Source: Gammaproteobacteria bacterium (GTDB taxonomy: Bacteria; Pseudomonadota; Gammaproteobacteria; Pseudomonadales; Azotimanducaceae). From it: 64,000 nucleotides of DNA. Within the stretch, counting starts at the first letter, position 1. Every line of letters begins with the position of its first letter. A program made the position numbers and the translations under genes. The stretch lies in the NCBI GenBank assembly GCA_005799745.1, contig SYFY01000051.1, forward strand, positions 30,707 to 94,706. The letters run 5' to 3'. The notes under the pieces were generated by a model. That model saw only the letters and a program-made list of their open reading frames with translations, was not told the DNA's origin and did not search any database. This document shows positions 44,002 through 53,865 of the stretch, in pieces.

Positions 44002-47000
44002 TTGAGTTGCTGGCGGGCAGCCACTAGAGTACTCAGCATTCTAACCAGTCGGCGACCAGTGGATAAACAGCTCATTGAGGGCGACCGCCTCTATTTGATT
44101 GCTGAAAGCCTCGCCCATGACGATTCTCTTTTCCCGGCAGTGACGTCGGGTCAGGAAGCGGTGCGGGGGCTGTTGCGTGACGAAGTCATCCGGCGTAAGT
44201 GCCGCGCCTTGGCCAACATGGACGTGGACTCCTATATCGAGTCCGTCGTTACTCCGGCGGAAGACAACACGCGAATCAGCGCACCTAAAATCATCCGGCG
44301 TCTCGGAAGAGTGCGTCGTGAAGAGTCGGACGGCCCCTATTATTCCGCAACCATTGAAATGGACTTCGGGGGCGAATGGCGTCCTGTCGGTTTCATTGCC
44401 CAGGATCGCAGTGTCGAAAACGGCAGTTGGGGCCCAAGGCATCACAAGGCCGCAGCAGAACGCATCGCTTACCACGCACGGCGGCGTACGCCCATCGTCA
44501 ACTGCATGGATACGCCCGGTGCGGATTCCCGCGAAGATGCGAACCGCAACAATCAGGCCCATACGATTTCGCGATTGATCGTCGAAGCCTGCAACGTTGA
44601 TGTGCCCACGGTGGGTGTGGTTTTTGGTCTCGGTTACTCCGGTGGTGCGATTCCACTGGCAGCATCGAACCTGTTGCTCGCAGTAAAGGACTCGGTGTTC
44701 TCGACCATCCAGCCCCGTGGCCTCGCCAGCATCGCGCGGCGACTCAACCTCTCCTGGCAGGAATGTGCTCAGTACGTTGGTTTGTCGGCTTATGAACTCT
44801 ATGAGCAAGGCAACATCGATGGGGTGATTGATTTCAGCGCCGAAAAAGCGGACGCCGAAATCGAGAATCTCAGGCTTGCGATCATCTCGGGCATCTTGCG
44901 TGTCGAGAACCAGGCGAAGAACTTTGTCGCCGAAAACGAGTACATCCTCGAACACTACAAACAGAGCCTCTTGCGTTACCTCAGGCCTTCGCCGCGTCTG
45001 GCGCAAATGCAATCGACAGCAGGCCTGCGTCTAACAAAGAACCCCACGGAATACCTCAACGTCTTCGGCGTGGCGTTCCGTTATTTGCGTTATCTCGGTA
45101 TTCGCAAACGCATCAAGGCTACAACGAAGCAGCAGTACGGGCGCCTCGCCCCACAAGAGCTTCCTCAGGGTGAGCTCGACAAACGGGCCGATCTTGAACG
45201 CCGGCAATCGTTCCTGAAGTGGTTGCAGGATCCAGACCGCGTCGTCTACGACGATGCGTTGTCGAAAGCCTGGAAGAACTTCCAGGACAAGAAAGAAGCG
45301 CTTGGCGCTGAACGTGGCCGTATTGCCATGTTCTTGTTTGGTGAACCGAAAAAGAACTTCGACGATGCGCGCAGTGCGTTGATCACTCGCGTTGGTATTT
45401 ACCTCTACAACCGCTGGAAAGGTGATGCGGTTGGGAACCTGCGGGCACTGCGGGACTTACTGGAACACCATAGTGATACCTGGCAAATCCTCAAAGTCAG
45501 CGACATCAGCAGCCCGAAGGAGTTTATCGAGGCGATTCGCCTCGACGCGGAGCTCTATCCGCTGATGCTGCGTACCTTCAGCCATCAGGGCAAGAAACTG
45601 TTGGCAGGGCGTGGCATTGAGGACATGTCGCTCACGTACCTCGCCAATCAGCTGACATCGGAACTCAACCTTGCCATGACCACCACGCAGTTCCGTGTGG
45701 GTCCTGAGCCGGGTCTCTCCGAGCTTGAATCTAACCGCGCTTTTCTTGAGAAACGGTTTCCGGAGTTTGTTGGTCCACGTGGTGATCGATCGCGCATCAT
45801 CGCGCCCAGTGAACTCACCGTGCTCGACCTGCTGTGTCACGACGAGCTGCGTGAAGACTTCGTGCGTGAGTGCGAGAACTTGCTCCTGTTCGATTCGGTC
45901 TACGATCAGGTCATCGCCAACCTCGACTCCATTGCCGCTGAAGCGCAGCGTACTCAGGCTCTGTCGCGTGATTCTCTGGGACATCTCTTCAACACCACAC
46001 TCGAGCTTGCAGCGAGTGGTGTAACGCTCAAGCCACGTGCCGGTGTCAGTGCTGAAAACGCCGCACAAGTCCTTCGGCAACAAGTCATTCGCTGGTATCA
46101 GCGTGTGCTGAAGCTACCCAAGGGTGGTGACTTCTTCCGCGTGGTTGAAGAGTGGAAACGACTCACATTTCCGCATCTTGCGGATGCGCTGTTCGTAGTC
46201 GTGACCTACATCTTCGAGAACCTGCTGAATTCATGGGTGCATGCAGAAACCGAAGGTCGTGGTTATCAAGGCAAGATCGCGCCCCGCAACATTGGCCGGC
46301 GTAAAGACTTCTGGAACCGTTTGCACATCGCTTATCGCGATCTCCTGTTGAACGAAGGGCTGCGTAAGTTTCGCCGAGCGCATCCGTTTGGCTACAAGGA
46401 AATCATCCAATCGTTCTTCCGCTCGTTCGAAGAACTGGATCGCGACCTGATCTCCAGCGATCCCCGGGGCTTTCCCGGATTCCGATTGTCCATCGAAGAA
46501 GCGCTGCAAAAAGACCAACCACCATGCGGCATCATCACCGGAATCGGCACATTCGAAAACGGCGCCCAAGGTTTGCCCATGGGCGTGGTCATCTCCAACG
46601 TGACTTTCCAGGCCGGCTCCTTCGATATGGCGAGCGCGGTGAAGTTCTGCCGCTTGCTGGTCCGTTGCGCCGAAGAACACCTACCGGTGGTGTGTTTCCT
46701 CTCTTCTGCCGGTATGCAGACAAAGGAAGGCGCTGGCTCACTCTTCTCAATGGCGGCGATAAACGACCGCATTACGCGGTTTGTACGTGACCATGACCTG
46801 CCCGTCATCGTCTTTGGCTACGGCGATTGCACGGGTGGTGCGCAGGCGAGTTTTGTCACGCATCCCCTGGCGCAGACGTATTACTTCTCGGGCACCAGCA
46901 TGCCGTTTGCGGGCCAGATCGTAACGTCGTCGCACCTGCCGCTCGATTCATTGTTATCGAACTACCTCTCGACGAATCGAGAATCCATGCAAGGGCTGGT

Positions 47001-48918
47001 GAAACACCCGTTCTACCCAGGATTTGATGAAGCCCTGCGTAAGATCGATGACCAGATTCCCGTGCCGAGTGAATCGGTACAGGAAGTGGTGAAACGCATC
47101 TGGAGTGGTGTCCTCTCGCAGGCAAGACCGGTGGTGGTGGCGCATAACCCGCATTTCACCGACCGCGATTTGATTCGGCCCGTGCAGAAAACCTTGGTCC
47201 ATGCGCGCGGTTGTACCGCGATCAAGTTGATACGCATCGCCCAGCGCAACGGCATTCGTGTGGTTCTTGTGCAGTCCGATCCCGATATGGAATCCGCGGT
47301 TGCTGACATGCTGACGTCCCGTGACGAACTGGTGTGTATCGGTGGCAACACCCCCGATGAGAGTTACCTTAACGCGCAAAGCGTGTTGAAGGTTGCGAAG
47401 GATCATCAGGTCGACAGCCTTCACCCGGGCATCGGCTTCCTGTCCGAGAACGCACAATTCGCTGAACTCGTTCGCCGCCACGGCATCAACTTCATTGGAC
47501 CCCCTGTGCTCAGCATGGAGACCATGGGTAACAAGTCCAACGCCATCAACACGGCGATGAAGCTGGGTGTGCCAGTCGTTCCTGGCAGCCACGGAATCAT
47601 GACGTCTGCTGAACGCGCTGCTGAAGTGGCCGAGACGATTGGTTATCCGGTGCTGATCAAGGCCGTTCATGGCGGTGGTGGCAAGGGCATTCAGGTCGTT
47701 GAACGAGCTGCCGATTTCCATGAACAGTTCCACCGCGTGACCCGGGAAGCCCGATCTGCTTTTGGTAACGGCGACGTTTACCTCGAAAAATACGTCACAA
47801 GCCTGCGGCATATCGAAGCGCAGGTTCTCCGTGATACCCACGGCAATACCCTTGTGCTCGGCATTCGCGACTGCTCCGTGCAGCGCGACAAACAGAAAGT
47901 TCTCGAAGAGAGTGAATCGACGGCACTGCCGCCGGATCTGATGAAGTCGGTGCTCGATTACGCGCGCATGATTACCGATGAAGTGAAGTATGTCGGCGCA
48001 GGTACGGTCGAGTTCATCTATGACCTCAAGAACAACGCCGTGTATTTCATGGAAATGAATACACGTCTTCAGGTTGAGCATCCGGTCACCGAATGGGTGA
48101 GTGGTGTGGACATCGTTGGTGCCCAATACCGTATCGCCGGTGGCGCATCCATCGCCGACCTTGAGGTGAAGGCGAACGGTTATGCCATTGAAGCGCGGGT
48201 AACTGCCGAGAAGATCCAGCCTGTTGGCCAGAAGCTAGAGTTTCGCCCACACCCAGGGCAGATTCGGACGGCAAACTTCCCGTCGATGGAAGGCGTAGAG
48301 ATTATCTCGATGGCCGCATCCGGCAAGGCGGTATCGCCGTATTACGACAGCATGGTGGCACAGATCATCGTGCACGCCGAAAACCGGATCGCCGGTCTTG
48401 CCAAACTCGATGCGTACCTCGGTCAGGTAGAGCTCACCGGCATCAGCACCAACCTTCCACTTCTGCGGCGCATCCTGAAAGATCCGATTTTCCAGGGTGG
48501 AACCTATGACACAGGATTCCTGCCGGAATTCCTCAAGCGTACCGACGTTCCTTCCCTGATCCGCGAGATCGAAGAGATCGCCGGTGACGCAGGTTCAGGT
48601 ATCAACCAGGACAGCATCCGCATCGCGGACAGCGATGAGCTCAAGGTGCTGTCGCCCGCTACGGCGATCTTCTACACCTCACCGACGCCGACAGAACCCG
48701 CCTACGTTTCCGTCGATGACATCATCGATCCGAATCAGACGCTCTGTCAGCTTGAAGCGATGAAGATCTTCACGCCGCTGAAACTCGATGACTTCAATAC
48801 CGATACCGAGCTCTTTCCGAAGAATCGTCGGTACAAAGTATCGCGTATCAACATCGAGAATGGTCGGCAGGTAAATGCCGGAGATTTGCTCTTTGTCGTG
48901 AAGCCAATGGCGGCGTGA
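44002..48918 (+). CDS. Single-chain acetyl/acyl-CoA carboxylase (CT-CT-BC-BCCP)
   Basis: A 1638-residue biotin enzyme carrying all parts of an acyl-CoA carboxylase. Around residues 160-290 an AccA-like carboxyltransferase region is seen (IVNCMDTPGADSRED, VVFGLGYSGGAIPLA). A region of about 500 residues with no recognised motif follows. Around 840-1000 an AccD-like region appears (TGIGTFENGAQG, VVCFLSSAGMQTKEGAGS, YGDCTGGAQASF) without a zinc finger. Residues about 1065-1500 are biotin carboxylase (HPGIGFLSENAQFAEL, KAVHGGGGKGIQ, EMNTRLQVEHPVTEW). The biotin Lys is at about 1588 in LEAMKIF. It should make malonyl-CoA or a relative. Start could be TTG 44002 or GTG 44059. Confidence 0.9.
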   Translation: MSCWRAATRVLSILTSRRPVDKQLIEGDRLYLIAESLAHDDSLFPAVTSGQEAVRGLLRDEVIRRKCRALANMDVDSYIESVVTPAEDNTRISAPKIIRRLGRVRREESDGPYYSATIEMDFGGEWRPVGFIAQDRSVENGSWGPRHHKAAAERIAYHARRRTPIVNCMDTPGADSREDANRNNQAHTISRLIVEACNVDVPTVGVVFGLGYSGGAIPLAASNLLLAVKDSVFSTIQPRGLASIARRLNLSWQECAQYVGLSAYELYEQGNIDGVIDFSAEKADAEIENLRLAIISGILRVENQAKNFVAENEYILEHYKQSLLRYLRPSPRLAQMQSTAGLRLTKNPTEYLNVFGVAFRYLRYLGIRKRIKATTKQQYGRLAPQELPQGELDKRADLERRQSFLKWLQDPDRVVYDDALSKAWKNFQDKKEALGAERGRIAMFLFGEPKKNFDDARSALITRVGIYLYNRWKGDAVGNLRALRDLLEHHSDTWQILKVSDISSPKEFIEAIRLDAELYPLMLRTFSHQGKKLLAGRGIEDMSLTYLANQLTSELNLAMTTTQFRVGPEPGLSELESNRAFLEKRFPEFVGPRGDRSRIIAPSELTVLDLLCHDELREDFVRECENLLLFDSVYDQVIANLDSIAAEAQRTQALSRDSLGHLFNTTLELAASGVTLKPRAGVSAENAAQVLRQQVIRWYQRVLKLPKGGDFFRVVEEWKRLTFPHLADALFVVVTYIFENLLNSWVHAETEGRGYQGKIAPRNIGRRKDFWNRLHIAYRDLLLNEGLRKFRRAHPFGYKEIIQSFFRSFEELDRDLISSDPRGFPGFRLSIEEALQKDQPPCGIITGIGTFENGAQGLPMGVVISNVTFQAGSFDMASAVKFCRLLVRCAEEHLPVVCFLSSAGMQTKEGAGSLFSMAAINDRITRFVRDHDLPVIVFGYGDCTGGAQASFVTHPLAQTYYFSGTSMPFAGQIVTSSHLPLDSLLSNYLSTNRESMQGLVKHPFYPGFDEALRKIDDQIPVPSESVQEVVKRIWSGVLSQARPVVVAHNPHFTDRDLIRPVQKTLVHARGCTAIKLIRIAQRNGIRVVLVQSDPDMESAVADMLTSRDELVCIGGNTPDESYLNAQSVLKVAKDHQVDSLHPGIGFLSENAQFAELVRRHGINFIGPPVLSMETMGNKSNAINTAMKLGVPVVPGSHGIMTSAERAAEVAETIGYPVLIKAVHGGGGKGIQVVERAADFHEQFHRVTREARSAFGNGDVYLEKYVTSLRHIEAQVLRDTHGNTLVLGIRDCSVQRDKQKVLEESESTALPPDLMKSVLDYARMITDEVKYVGAGTVEFIYDLKNNAVYFMEMNTRLQVEHPVTEWVSGVDIVGAQYRIAGGASIADLEVKANGYAIEARVTAEKIQPVGQKLEFRPHPGQIRTANFPSMEGVEIISMAASGKAVSPYYDSMVAQIIVHAENRIAGLAKLDAYLGQVELTGISTNLPLLRRILKDPIFQGGTYDTGFLPEFLKRTDVPSLIREIEEIAGDAGSGINQDSIRIADSDELKVLSPATAIFYTSPTPTEPAYVSVDDIIDPNQTLCQLEAMKIFTPLKLDDFNTDTELFPKNRRYKVSRINIENGRQVNAGDLLFVVKPMAA

Positions 48919-48924
48919 TTTGGG

Positions 48925-48946
48925 GGCTGGTCTCAAACGACCAGCC
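48925..48946. terminator. Hairpin at convergent gene ends
   Basis: GGCTGGTC-TCAAAC-GACCAGCC forms a perfect 8-bp stem with a 6-nt loop just after the carboxylase stop. It includes the stop codon of the convergent TSUP gene. No T-run follows on either strand. Confidence 0.5.
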
Positions 48947-49664
48947 GCCTGACCCCTTCAAACACGCACACCACTGCGATAGCGGTGATCGCATGACCAC
49001 TCCATCGCTTGAAGCCTGAGTCATCCAGTTTGTCGAGCAGGCGTGTACCCACACGTGTTCCAGCAACCGCCACAATCATCGCCAAACCAATGAACCACCA
49101 CGGGAGTTCTCCTGCGACACCGACCAGTGTGCGGTAGTACCCGATCTTGAGCAGATGCCCAAATGCCTGCGTAACCGCCTTGTTGGCGACGATGGCATGT
49201 CGCGACAAGGGCGAGTGCAGATAGAACACATCGAGAATGGGACCTGACGCGCCTGCGAGCAGCTGTGCAGCAGTGACGACCACACCACACAATGCGGCCA
49301 TTGGCGCCTGGGTGATGTCGAGTTTGGCGAATTGCCCCGAGAAGCGCCCGAGAAGTGAAAAAAAGCCGATCAGCAGCAGAATCAAACCGGCATCCGGTAC
49401 GAGCGTCACTGCGATGAAGAGCGTGAGTACGCCGCCCGCACCCAGGGCGTACCAAGGCAGGACGTTCCATTCCACGTGACTACGCAGAAACCAGGCTCGT
49501 GATCCATTGGCGGTGAGCTGTATCGCACCGTGCAGAATCATCGCGGCGGCAACCGGCAATGTGGTCGCGAGTACCGCCATTAAAATCATGCCGCCCGCCA
49601 TGCCGAGAATGCCCGACAAAACCGAGGTGGCGAACGCTGTAATGAGAATGGCGGTGTACAACAT
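48933..49664 (-). CDS. TSUP/TauE-SafE family membrane protein
   Basis: From Met86 of the track ORF the protein starts with TM helices (YTAILITAFATSVLSGILGMAGGMILMAVLATTLPVAAAM), the TSUP pattern, and ends ITAIAVVCVFEGVRRLVV; about 8 helices. The region before ATG 49664 has no helix and overlaps the divergent regulator, so the shorter start is preferred. It differs from the other TSUP protein in this window. A LysR gene is divergent, 78 bp away, and probably controls it. Confidence 0.85.
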   Translation of the reverse strand: MLYTAILITAFATSVLSGILGMAGGMILMAVLATTLPVAAAMILHGAIQLTANGSRAWFLRSHVEWNVLPWYALGAGGVLTLFIAVTLVPDAGLILLLIGFFSLLGRFSGQFAKLDITQAPMAALCGVVVTAAQLLAGASGPILDVFYLHSPLSRHAIVANKAVTQAFGHLLKIGYYRTLVGVAGELPWWFIGLAMIVAVAGTRVGTRLLDKLDDSGFKRWSGHAITAIAVVCVFEGVRRLVV

Positions 49665-49705
49665 GCCCGGCAGGATGGATAAATCCTTTACTTGAATACA
49701 GCGAA

Positions 49706-49729
49706 TGGTTGGAATACGCGAATTAACCA
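49706..49729. promoter_or_regulatory. Inverted repeat in LysR/TSUP divergent promoter
   Basis: TGGTT-N14-AACCA lies in the 78-bp gap between the divergent TSUP and LysR genes. Its location and symmetry fit a LysR-type box, although the spacing is longer than the common T-N11-A. Confidence 0.35.
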
Positions 49730-49742
49730 ATTGGAATGGGTC

Positions 49743-50597
49743 ATGCTCGAGAACCTCGAGACACTGGTCGTTCTCTCCAAGACTGGCACGATGATGGAAA
49801 CCGCGACGGTGCTGAAGATCTCCCAGTCCGCGGTGAGCAAACGTATTGCAAGCCTTGAGCTGTTTTACGACCGACCGCTGATCGAGCGGGAAGGGCGACG
49901 TGTTGCACTCACTCACCACGGCACGAAGCTCGTGGAGCGAGTAACGCCCCTGATCTCTGATCTGCGCAGTGTCTTCCTCGAAGACAACACGCTGCGCAAA
50001 GGCAAACTCATCATGGGAGTGTCGGAAGCTATCCTCGCCAGTTGGGGACCGAAGCTCTTCGCTTCAGTCGCGAAAGAAATGCCGGAAGTGGAATTCGAGT
50101 TTCATGCGCAGCGTTCACCCGTGGTGCTGGATCGGCTTCGTTCTGGTGAATACATGGTCGGCCTCTGTACGGGCAGTCATGACGCGGAATCTGATTTGCA
50201 GAGTGAGGTCATTCGGCTGGAGCCTATGGTCATCATTCCCAGCGCCAGGAAGCCCCTCAAATACCGCGTTGGGGAACCGTTGTCTGTCATCACCATCGAA
50301 TCGCGATCCGGCGCCTGGCGCTCGATTGAAGACGACATGAAACGATTGAAACTGCACCGGGTGGTTTCGCTTGAATCATTCTTTTCCGTGGCACAAATGG
50401 CGCTTGCCGGATTTGGACACGGCCTTGTGCCTGCAGGTGTCGCCAGAACACTGGGCATCAAAACCAACGAGGTCATCTCCCTCGACGCGGACGGCCTGAA
50501 TCGCCCGGTGCGATTTGTCGCCCGCAAATCCATGTTCTCCCGGCCACTGGTGCAGAACTTCTATGCCCTGGTCAAAGCGCGCGCTCAGTCCGTTTAG
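49743..50597 (+). CDS. LysR-family transcriptional regulator
   Basis: The 284-residue protein has an N-terminal LysR helix-turn-helix (LETLVVLSKTGTMMETATVLKISQSAVSKRIASLE) and a periplasmic-binding-like effector domain. ATG 49743 starts directly at the HTH and is preferred over 49692. Divergent placement next to the TSUP gene suggests it controls that exporter and itself. The effector is unknown, perhaps the exported anion. Confidence 0.92.
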   Translation: MLENLETLVVLSKTGTMMETATVLKISQSAVSKRIASLELFYDRPLIEREGRRVALTHHGTKLVERVTPLISDLRSVFLEDNTLRKGKLIMGVSEAILASWGPKLFASVAKEMPEVEFEFHAQRSPVVLDRLRSGEYMVGLCTGSHDAESDLQSEVIRLEPMVIIPSARKPLKYRVGEPLSVITIESRSGAWRSIEDDMKRLKLHRVVSLESFFSVAQMALAGFGHGLVPAGVARTLGIKTNEVISLDADGLNRPVRFVARKSMFSRPLVQNFYALVKARAQSV

Positions 50598-50644
50598 ACG
50601 CGGTCCGTGTAGACTCGCGCCATTCCATCAACGAGACCGTTACT

Positions 50645-51571
50645 GTGACTCTGATCCTGCACCACTACCCGGCTTCACTTTTCTCGGAAAAAATCCGTGT
50701 GCTCCTCGGTTATCTGCGCCTCGATTGGCAGTCGGTCATCATCCCGCCGATCATGCCGCGCCCCTTCCTAATGCCGCTCTCGGGTGGTTATCGCAAGACA
50801 CCGATCATGCAGATTGGCGCGAATGTGTACTGCGATACCCAGGTGATCTGCAGAGCGCTCGCACGTGTCGCGGACAACTCGACGCTTTATGCCGCGGGTT
50901 TCCCTGCAGAACGGGTGGCGCAGTGGGCGGACTCAGATCTGTTCCGCACGGTGGTGGCCCTCAACTTTCGTGAAGCCGCGATCGCTGCACAGATGTCGCA
51001 GCTGTCCGCTGAGGCCGTTGCTGCGTTTCAAAAAGACCGTGCGGAGCTTTCCGCCGGAGCGCCCATCGTGGGCGTTCCGCCGGCTGCGGCCGAAGCGCAC
51101 TTTCTGGAGTATCTGCAGACGCTTGAGACATCGCTCGAAGGTGGCTTCCTTTTTGGGGAAGTACCGAGCATTGCTGATTTCAGCGTTTACCACTGCCTGT
51201 GGTTTGTGGATGGCAATCCTGTCAACAAATCGATGCTCGCTGACTGGCCGAATGTTCAGGATTACATGGAGCGCATGCGCGCCTTTGGTCACGGTCGATT
51301 CATGCAACTCTCCGCTGAGCAGGCGCATGCGTTGGGCAAAAACGCTGAACCTATAGCGCCTGCAAATGCACGTGTGGATGCACGCCTTGCACTCAATCTG
51401 AAAGCTGGACAAAACGTCGGTGTCAGCGCCACGGACTATGGGCGTAATCCTATCATCGGTTCTTTAGTGAAGTGGGCGGCGGAAGAGATTGTCGTGCTGC
51501 GCAAAGACCCTGAGGTCGGCAACATCATGGTGCACTTTCCGAATACGGGATTCAGCGTTGCTGCAGTCTGA
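50645..51571 (+). CDS. Glutathione S-transferase-like protein
   Basis: A 308-residue GST-like protein: thioredoxin-like N-terminal domain (LILHHYPASLFSEKIRVLLGYL, YRKTPIMQIGANVYCDTQVI) and all-helical C-terminal domain (FLFGEVPSIADFSVYHCLW). It is about 100 residues longer than ordinary GSTs because of a C-terminal beta-rich extension (VGVSATDYGRNPIIGSLVKW). GTG start. It probably conjugates or reduces hydrophobic electrophiles. Confidence 0.9.
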   Translation: MTLILHHYPASLFSEKIRVLLGYLRLDWQSVIIPPIMPRPFLMPLSGGYRKTPIMQIGANVYCDTQVICRALARVADNSTLYAAGFPAERVAQWADSDLFRTVVALNFREAAIAAQMSQLSAEAVAAFQKDRAELSAGAPIVGVPPAAAEAHFLEYLQTLETSLEGGFLFGEVPSIADFSVYHCLWFVDGNPVNKSMLADWPNVQDYMERMRAFGHGRFMQLSAEQAHALGKNAEPIAPANARVDARLALNLKAGQNVGVSATDYGRNPIIGSLVKWAAEEIVVLRKDPEVGNIMVHFPNTGFSVAAV

Positions 51572-51583
51572 CTTCAGGCCCGT

Positions 51584-52933
51584 TTAACTGAGCTGATTGA
51601 GGTAAATCGCAAGTGTCTGGCGCAAGTGCCGGACACGCACTTCCTGGCAATTTCCCAGTGTTTGGCGACCTTTTGCGGATGCCTTGATGCCCGCAGTTTG
51701 GCGCCGAAAGTTCTCCGTATCCTGATCGAACACCTGACCGAATCTGAACCCTGGAACACCTTCGTAGGTCTCATTCGCCGCAAGCGCCACGACAGGCGCC
51801 GGCGGTGGCACCGGTACACCATCGGGCAACGGATCAAGGACCAGAATTTCAAACAGACAGTGGTCCGGATCAATCGGCCGAAAGCGATACACCATACGCA
51901 GCAGCACACCCGGGAAGAAAAAGGCGTTGGGGAAAACAAAGTACTGCACAGAGTCGAGAATCTCCGCTGTGCTGGTGTTCGAATAGTCGATGCCGAATTG
52001 CGCACCGAATGCTGCTCGCATGGCATCGGCGATATACGCGCGTGCGGATTGACCGGGTTTGAGCCCTGCAGGGTCGAAACCCATGTCGGCCACCACATCT
52101 GCCACCACATCGGGCTCTGCGATGTGGCGCTTCAGGTGTGAACTCGGAATGCCTAACGAATGCATAAAGCGGCTGACGTGAGGACCAAGGACGTCGTAGT
52201 CCGCAGCCGCGTCGGCGGTGTAACGCGCACCTTCCGGATGGGTGGCGAGTACGTGAAAAGCTTCGAGAAATGCCTCGATACACATCTTCCAATTACCTGG
52301 CATCACCTTGGCGATGTGAATCGACACCCGTCGACGATCAAGGGGGGCATGCGCAAAGTGCCGGGGGAGAACGTCAAGGTATGCTTTCAGCGAAGGTGCT
52401 TCGGGATCGAGGTTGATGAAGACAAATCCACCCCAACTGGCTACTCGCACGGCCGTCAAACCAAACGAATCGTCGCGGATGTGGGGAAAGTCCCAGCGAC
52501 ACGGGATTTCACGCAAGCTGCCATCGAGGTGCCACTGCATCCCATGGAAGGGACAACGGATGAATTGTTTGCCGTGCCCACTGCTGCCACTGTCTGCGAA
52601 CTGCATGCCCCGATGAGGACAGGAGTTAACAAAGGCACGCACGGTGCGATCCATCTGCCGAACGATCAGGACGGAATAGTGGGCAACGTCGTAGACCGTC
52701 CAATCGCCGGGTTCGGGAATCGCTTCTTCCCGACAGGCCCATTGCCACGTCTTCCCCCAGACCCTTTCAACTTCGGCTACATAGATCGCCTGAGAGGTGT
52801 AGGCGTCGAAAGACAAATCTGCATCACCAAGAAACGTCTCGCCGACTTCGAGCAGCGTGGCAGGCGCGCCGTCGTTGTCGGCGATCATCACTTCGCGAGC
52901 GGAGGGTCTGGGTCTTTGACTCGAAAGGTGCAT
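51584..52933 (-). CDS. Rieske-type ring-hydroxylating oxygenase alpha subunit
   Basis: The protein has a Rieske [2Fe-2S] site (SCPHRGMQFADSG...RCPFHGMQWHLDGSL) and the mononuclear iron region NWKMCIEAFLEAFHVLATHPEG. Such subunits hydroxylate aromatic rings, sterols or carnitine-like substrates with a separate reductase, none of which is in the window. Start 52933 is chosen because the track ORF (53140) runs back through the upstream enoyl-CoA hydratase; this start lies 7 bp after that gene. It forms an operon with the hydratase. Confidence 0.92.
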   Translation of the reverse strand: MHLSSQRPRPSAREVMIADNDGAPATLLEVGETFLGDADLSFDAYTSQAIYVAEVERVWGKTWQWACREEAIPEPGDWTVYDVAHYSVLIVRQMDRTVRAFVNSCPHRGMQFADSGSSGHGKQFIRCPFHGMQWHLDGSLREIPCRWDFPHIRDDSFGLTAVRVASWGGFVFINLDPEAPSLKAYLDVLPRHFAHAPLDRRRVSIHIAKVMPGNWKMCIEAFLEAFHVLATHPEGARYTADAAADYDVLGPHVSRFMHSLGIPSSHLKRHIAEPDVVADVVADMGFDPAGLKPGQSARAYIADAMRAAFGAQFGIDYSNTSTAEILDSVQYFVFPNAFFFPGVLLRMVYRFRPIDPDHCLFEILVLDPLPDGVPVPPPAPVVALAANETYEGVPGFRFGQVFDQDTENFRRQTAGIKASAKGRQTLGNCQEVRVRHLRQTLAIYLNQLS

Positions 52934-52940
52934 GGCGTCG

Positions 52941-53723
52941 TCAAGCGCCGCGGCTGCGCATTTTCGCAACCGCTGCCGCATGGAAAGGTTCACGCATCGA
53001 CAATGCTTCGTACGCCATCCCTGCGTCCATGATGGCGTGCATGGCTTGTTTGAGACCGATGTTGACGGTGATCTTGGTCCAGGAAATCGCTTCGATGGCA
53101 CCGTTGCTCCATTGGGCGGCGAGGCGATCCACTTCCGCATCGAGTTGTTCAGCGACGCAGATGCGATTGATCAGGCCAATCTCTACCGCACGTTTTGCGT
53201 CGACGATGCCACCACCCAGCAAGAGTTCATGGGCGCGCGCGTAGCCGATCAGCTGTGGCCAGATCAGTGCGCCACCATCCCCGGCGACAAGGCCGACTCG
53301 GACATGAGGATCAGCGATACGCGCTGTGTCGCTCGCAATGACCACATCACAGAGCAGGGCGATGGTGGCGCCCAAACCCATGGCATCGCCGTTGAGGCGG
53401 CAGATGATGGGCTTTTCGAGCTCAATCAAACCAAAAACGATGCGTTTGGCTTCTGCATTCATCACACCATAAGGTGAAGGCGCGGCGAGCATCTGTTCCA
53501 TCCAGCCGAGGTCGCCACCCGCACAGAAGGCACGACCGGCACCCGTGAGGATGACTACACGTGTATCCGGATCGAGGGCGATTTCGAAAAATGCCTGAGC
53601 GAGTTCGCGGTGCAGCCGCTGATTGATGGCGTTCAGCACGTCCGGTCGGTCGAGGGTGACACGAAGGATCCCGTCTTTGCGTTCAAACCGAATGTGCTCG
53701 TAGCCGCTGTAACTGGAGTTCAC
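52941..53723 (-). CDS. Enoyl-CoA hydratase/isomerase family protein
   Basis: A crotonase-fold protein of about 260 residues: IRFERKDGILRVTLDRPDVLNAI, GRAFCAGGDLGWM with the oxyanion-hole sequence, LNGDAMGLGATIALLCDVVIA. The catalytic Glu positions are not certain by eye. The GTG at 53723 with GAAGGTGAG upstream is preferred over the ATG at 53765 or 53840. It lies upstream of the Rieske oxygenase and divergent from the kinase-like gene. A role in beta-oxidation of side chains or ring fragments is plausible. Confidence 0.88.
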   Translation of the reverse strand: MNSSYSGYEHIRFERKDGILRVTLDRPDVLNAINQRLHRELAQAFFEIALDPDTRVVILTGAGRAFCAGGDLGWMEQMLAAPSPYGVMNAEAKRIVFGLIELEKPIICRLNGDAMGLGATIALLCDVVIASDTARIADPHVRVGLVAGDGGALIWPQLIGYARAHELLLGGGIVDAKRAVEIGLINRICVAEQLDAEVDRLAAQWSNGAIEAISWTKITVNIGLKQAMHAIMDAGMAYEALSMREPFHAAAVAKMRSRGA

Positions 53724-53865
53724 GCAACTCACCTTCTCGCTGAATGAGGAGGAGGGTGTCATCATCGAAAACGGAAGACAAGGCGGGAAGCTCGGCTTAG
53801 ATCGTATTGACGCATCGACACTCGGAACACGTGCACGCATCGCCGCATGGTCTATTCATGATCGG

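Noticed and set aside
46954-48126. 390-residue minus-strand ORF
   Set aside because: It lies entirely antisense to the biotin carboxylase region of the fused carboxylase.
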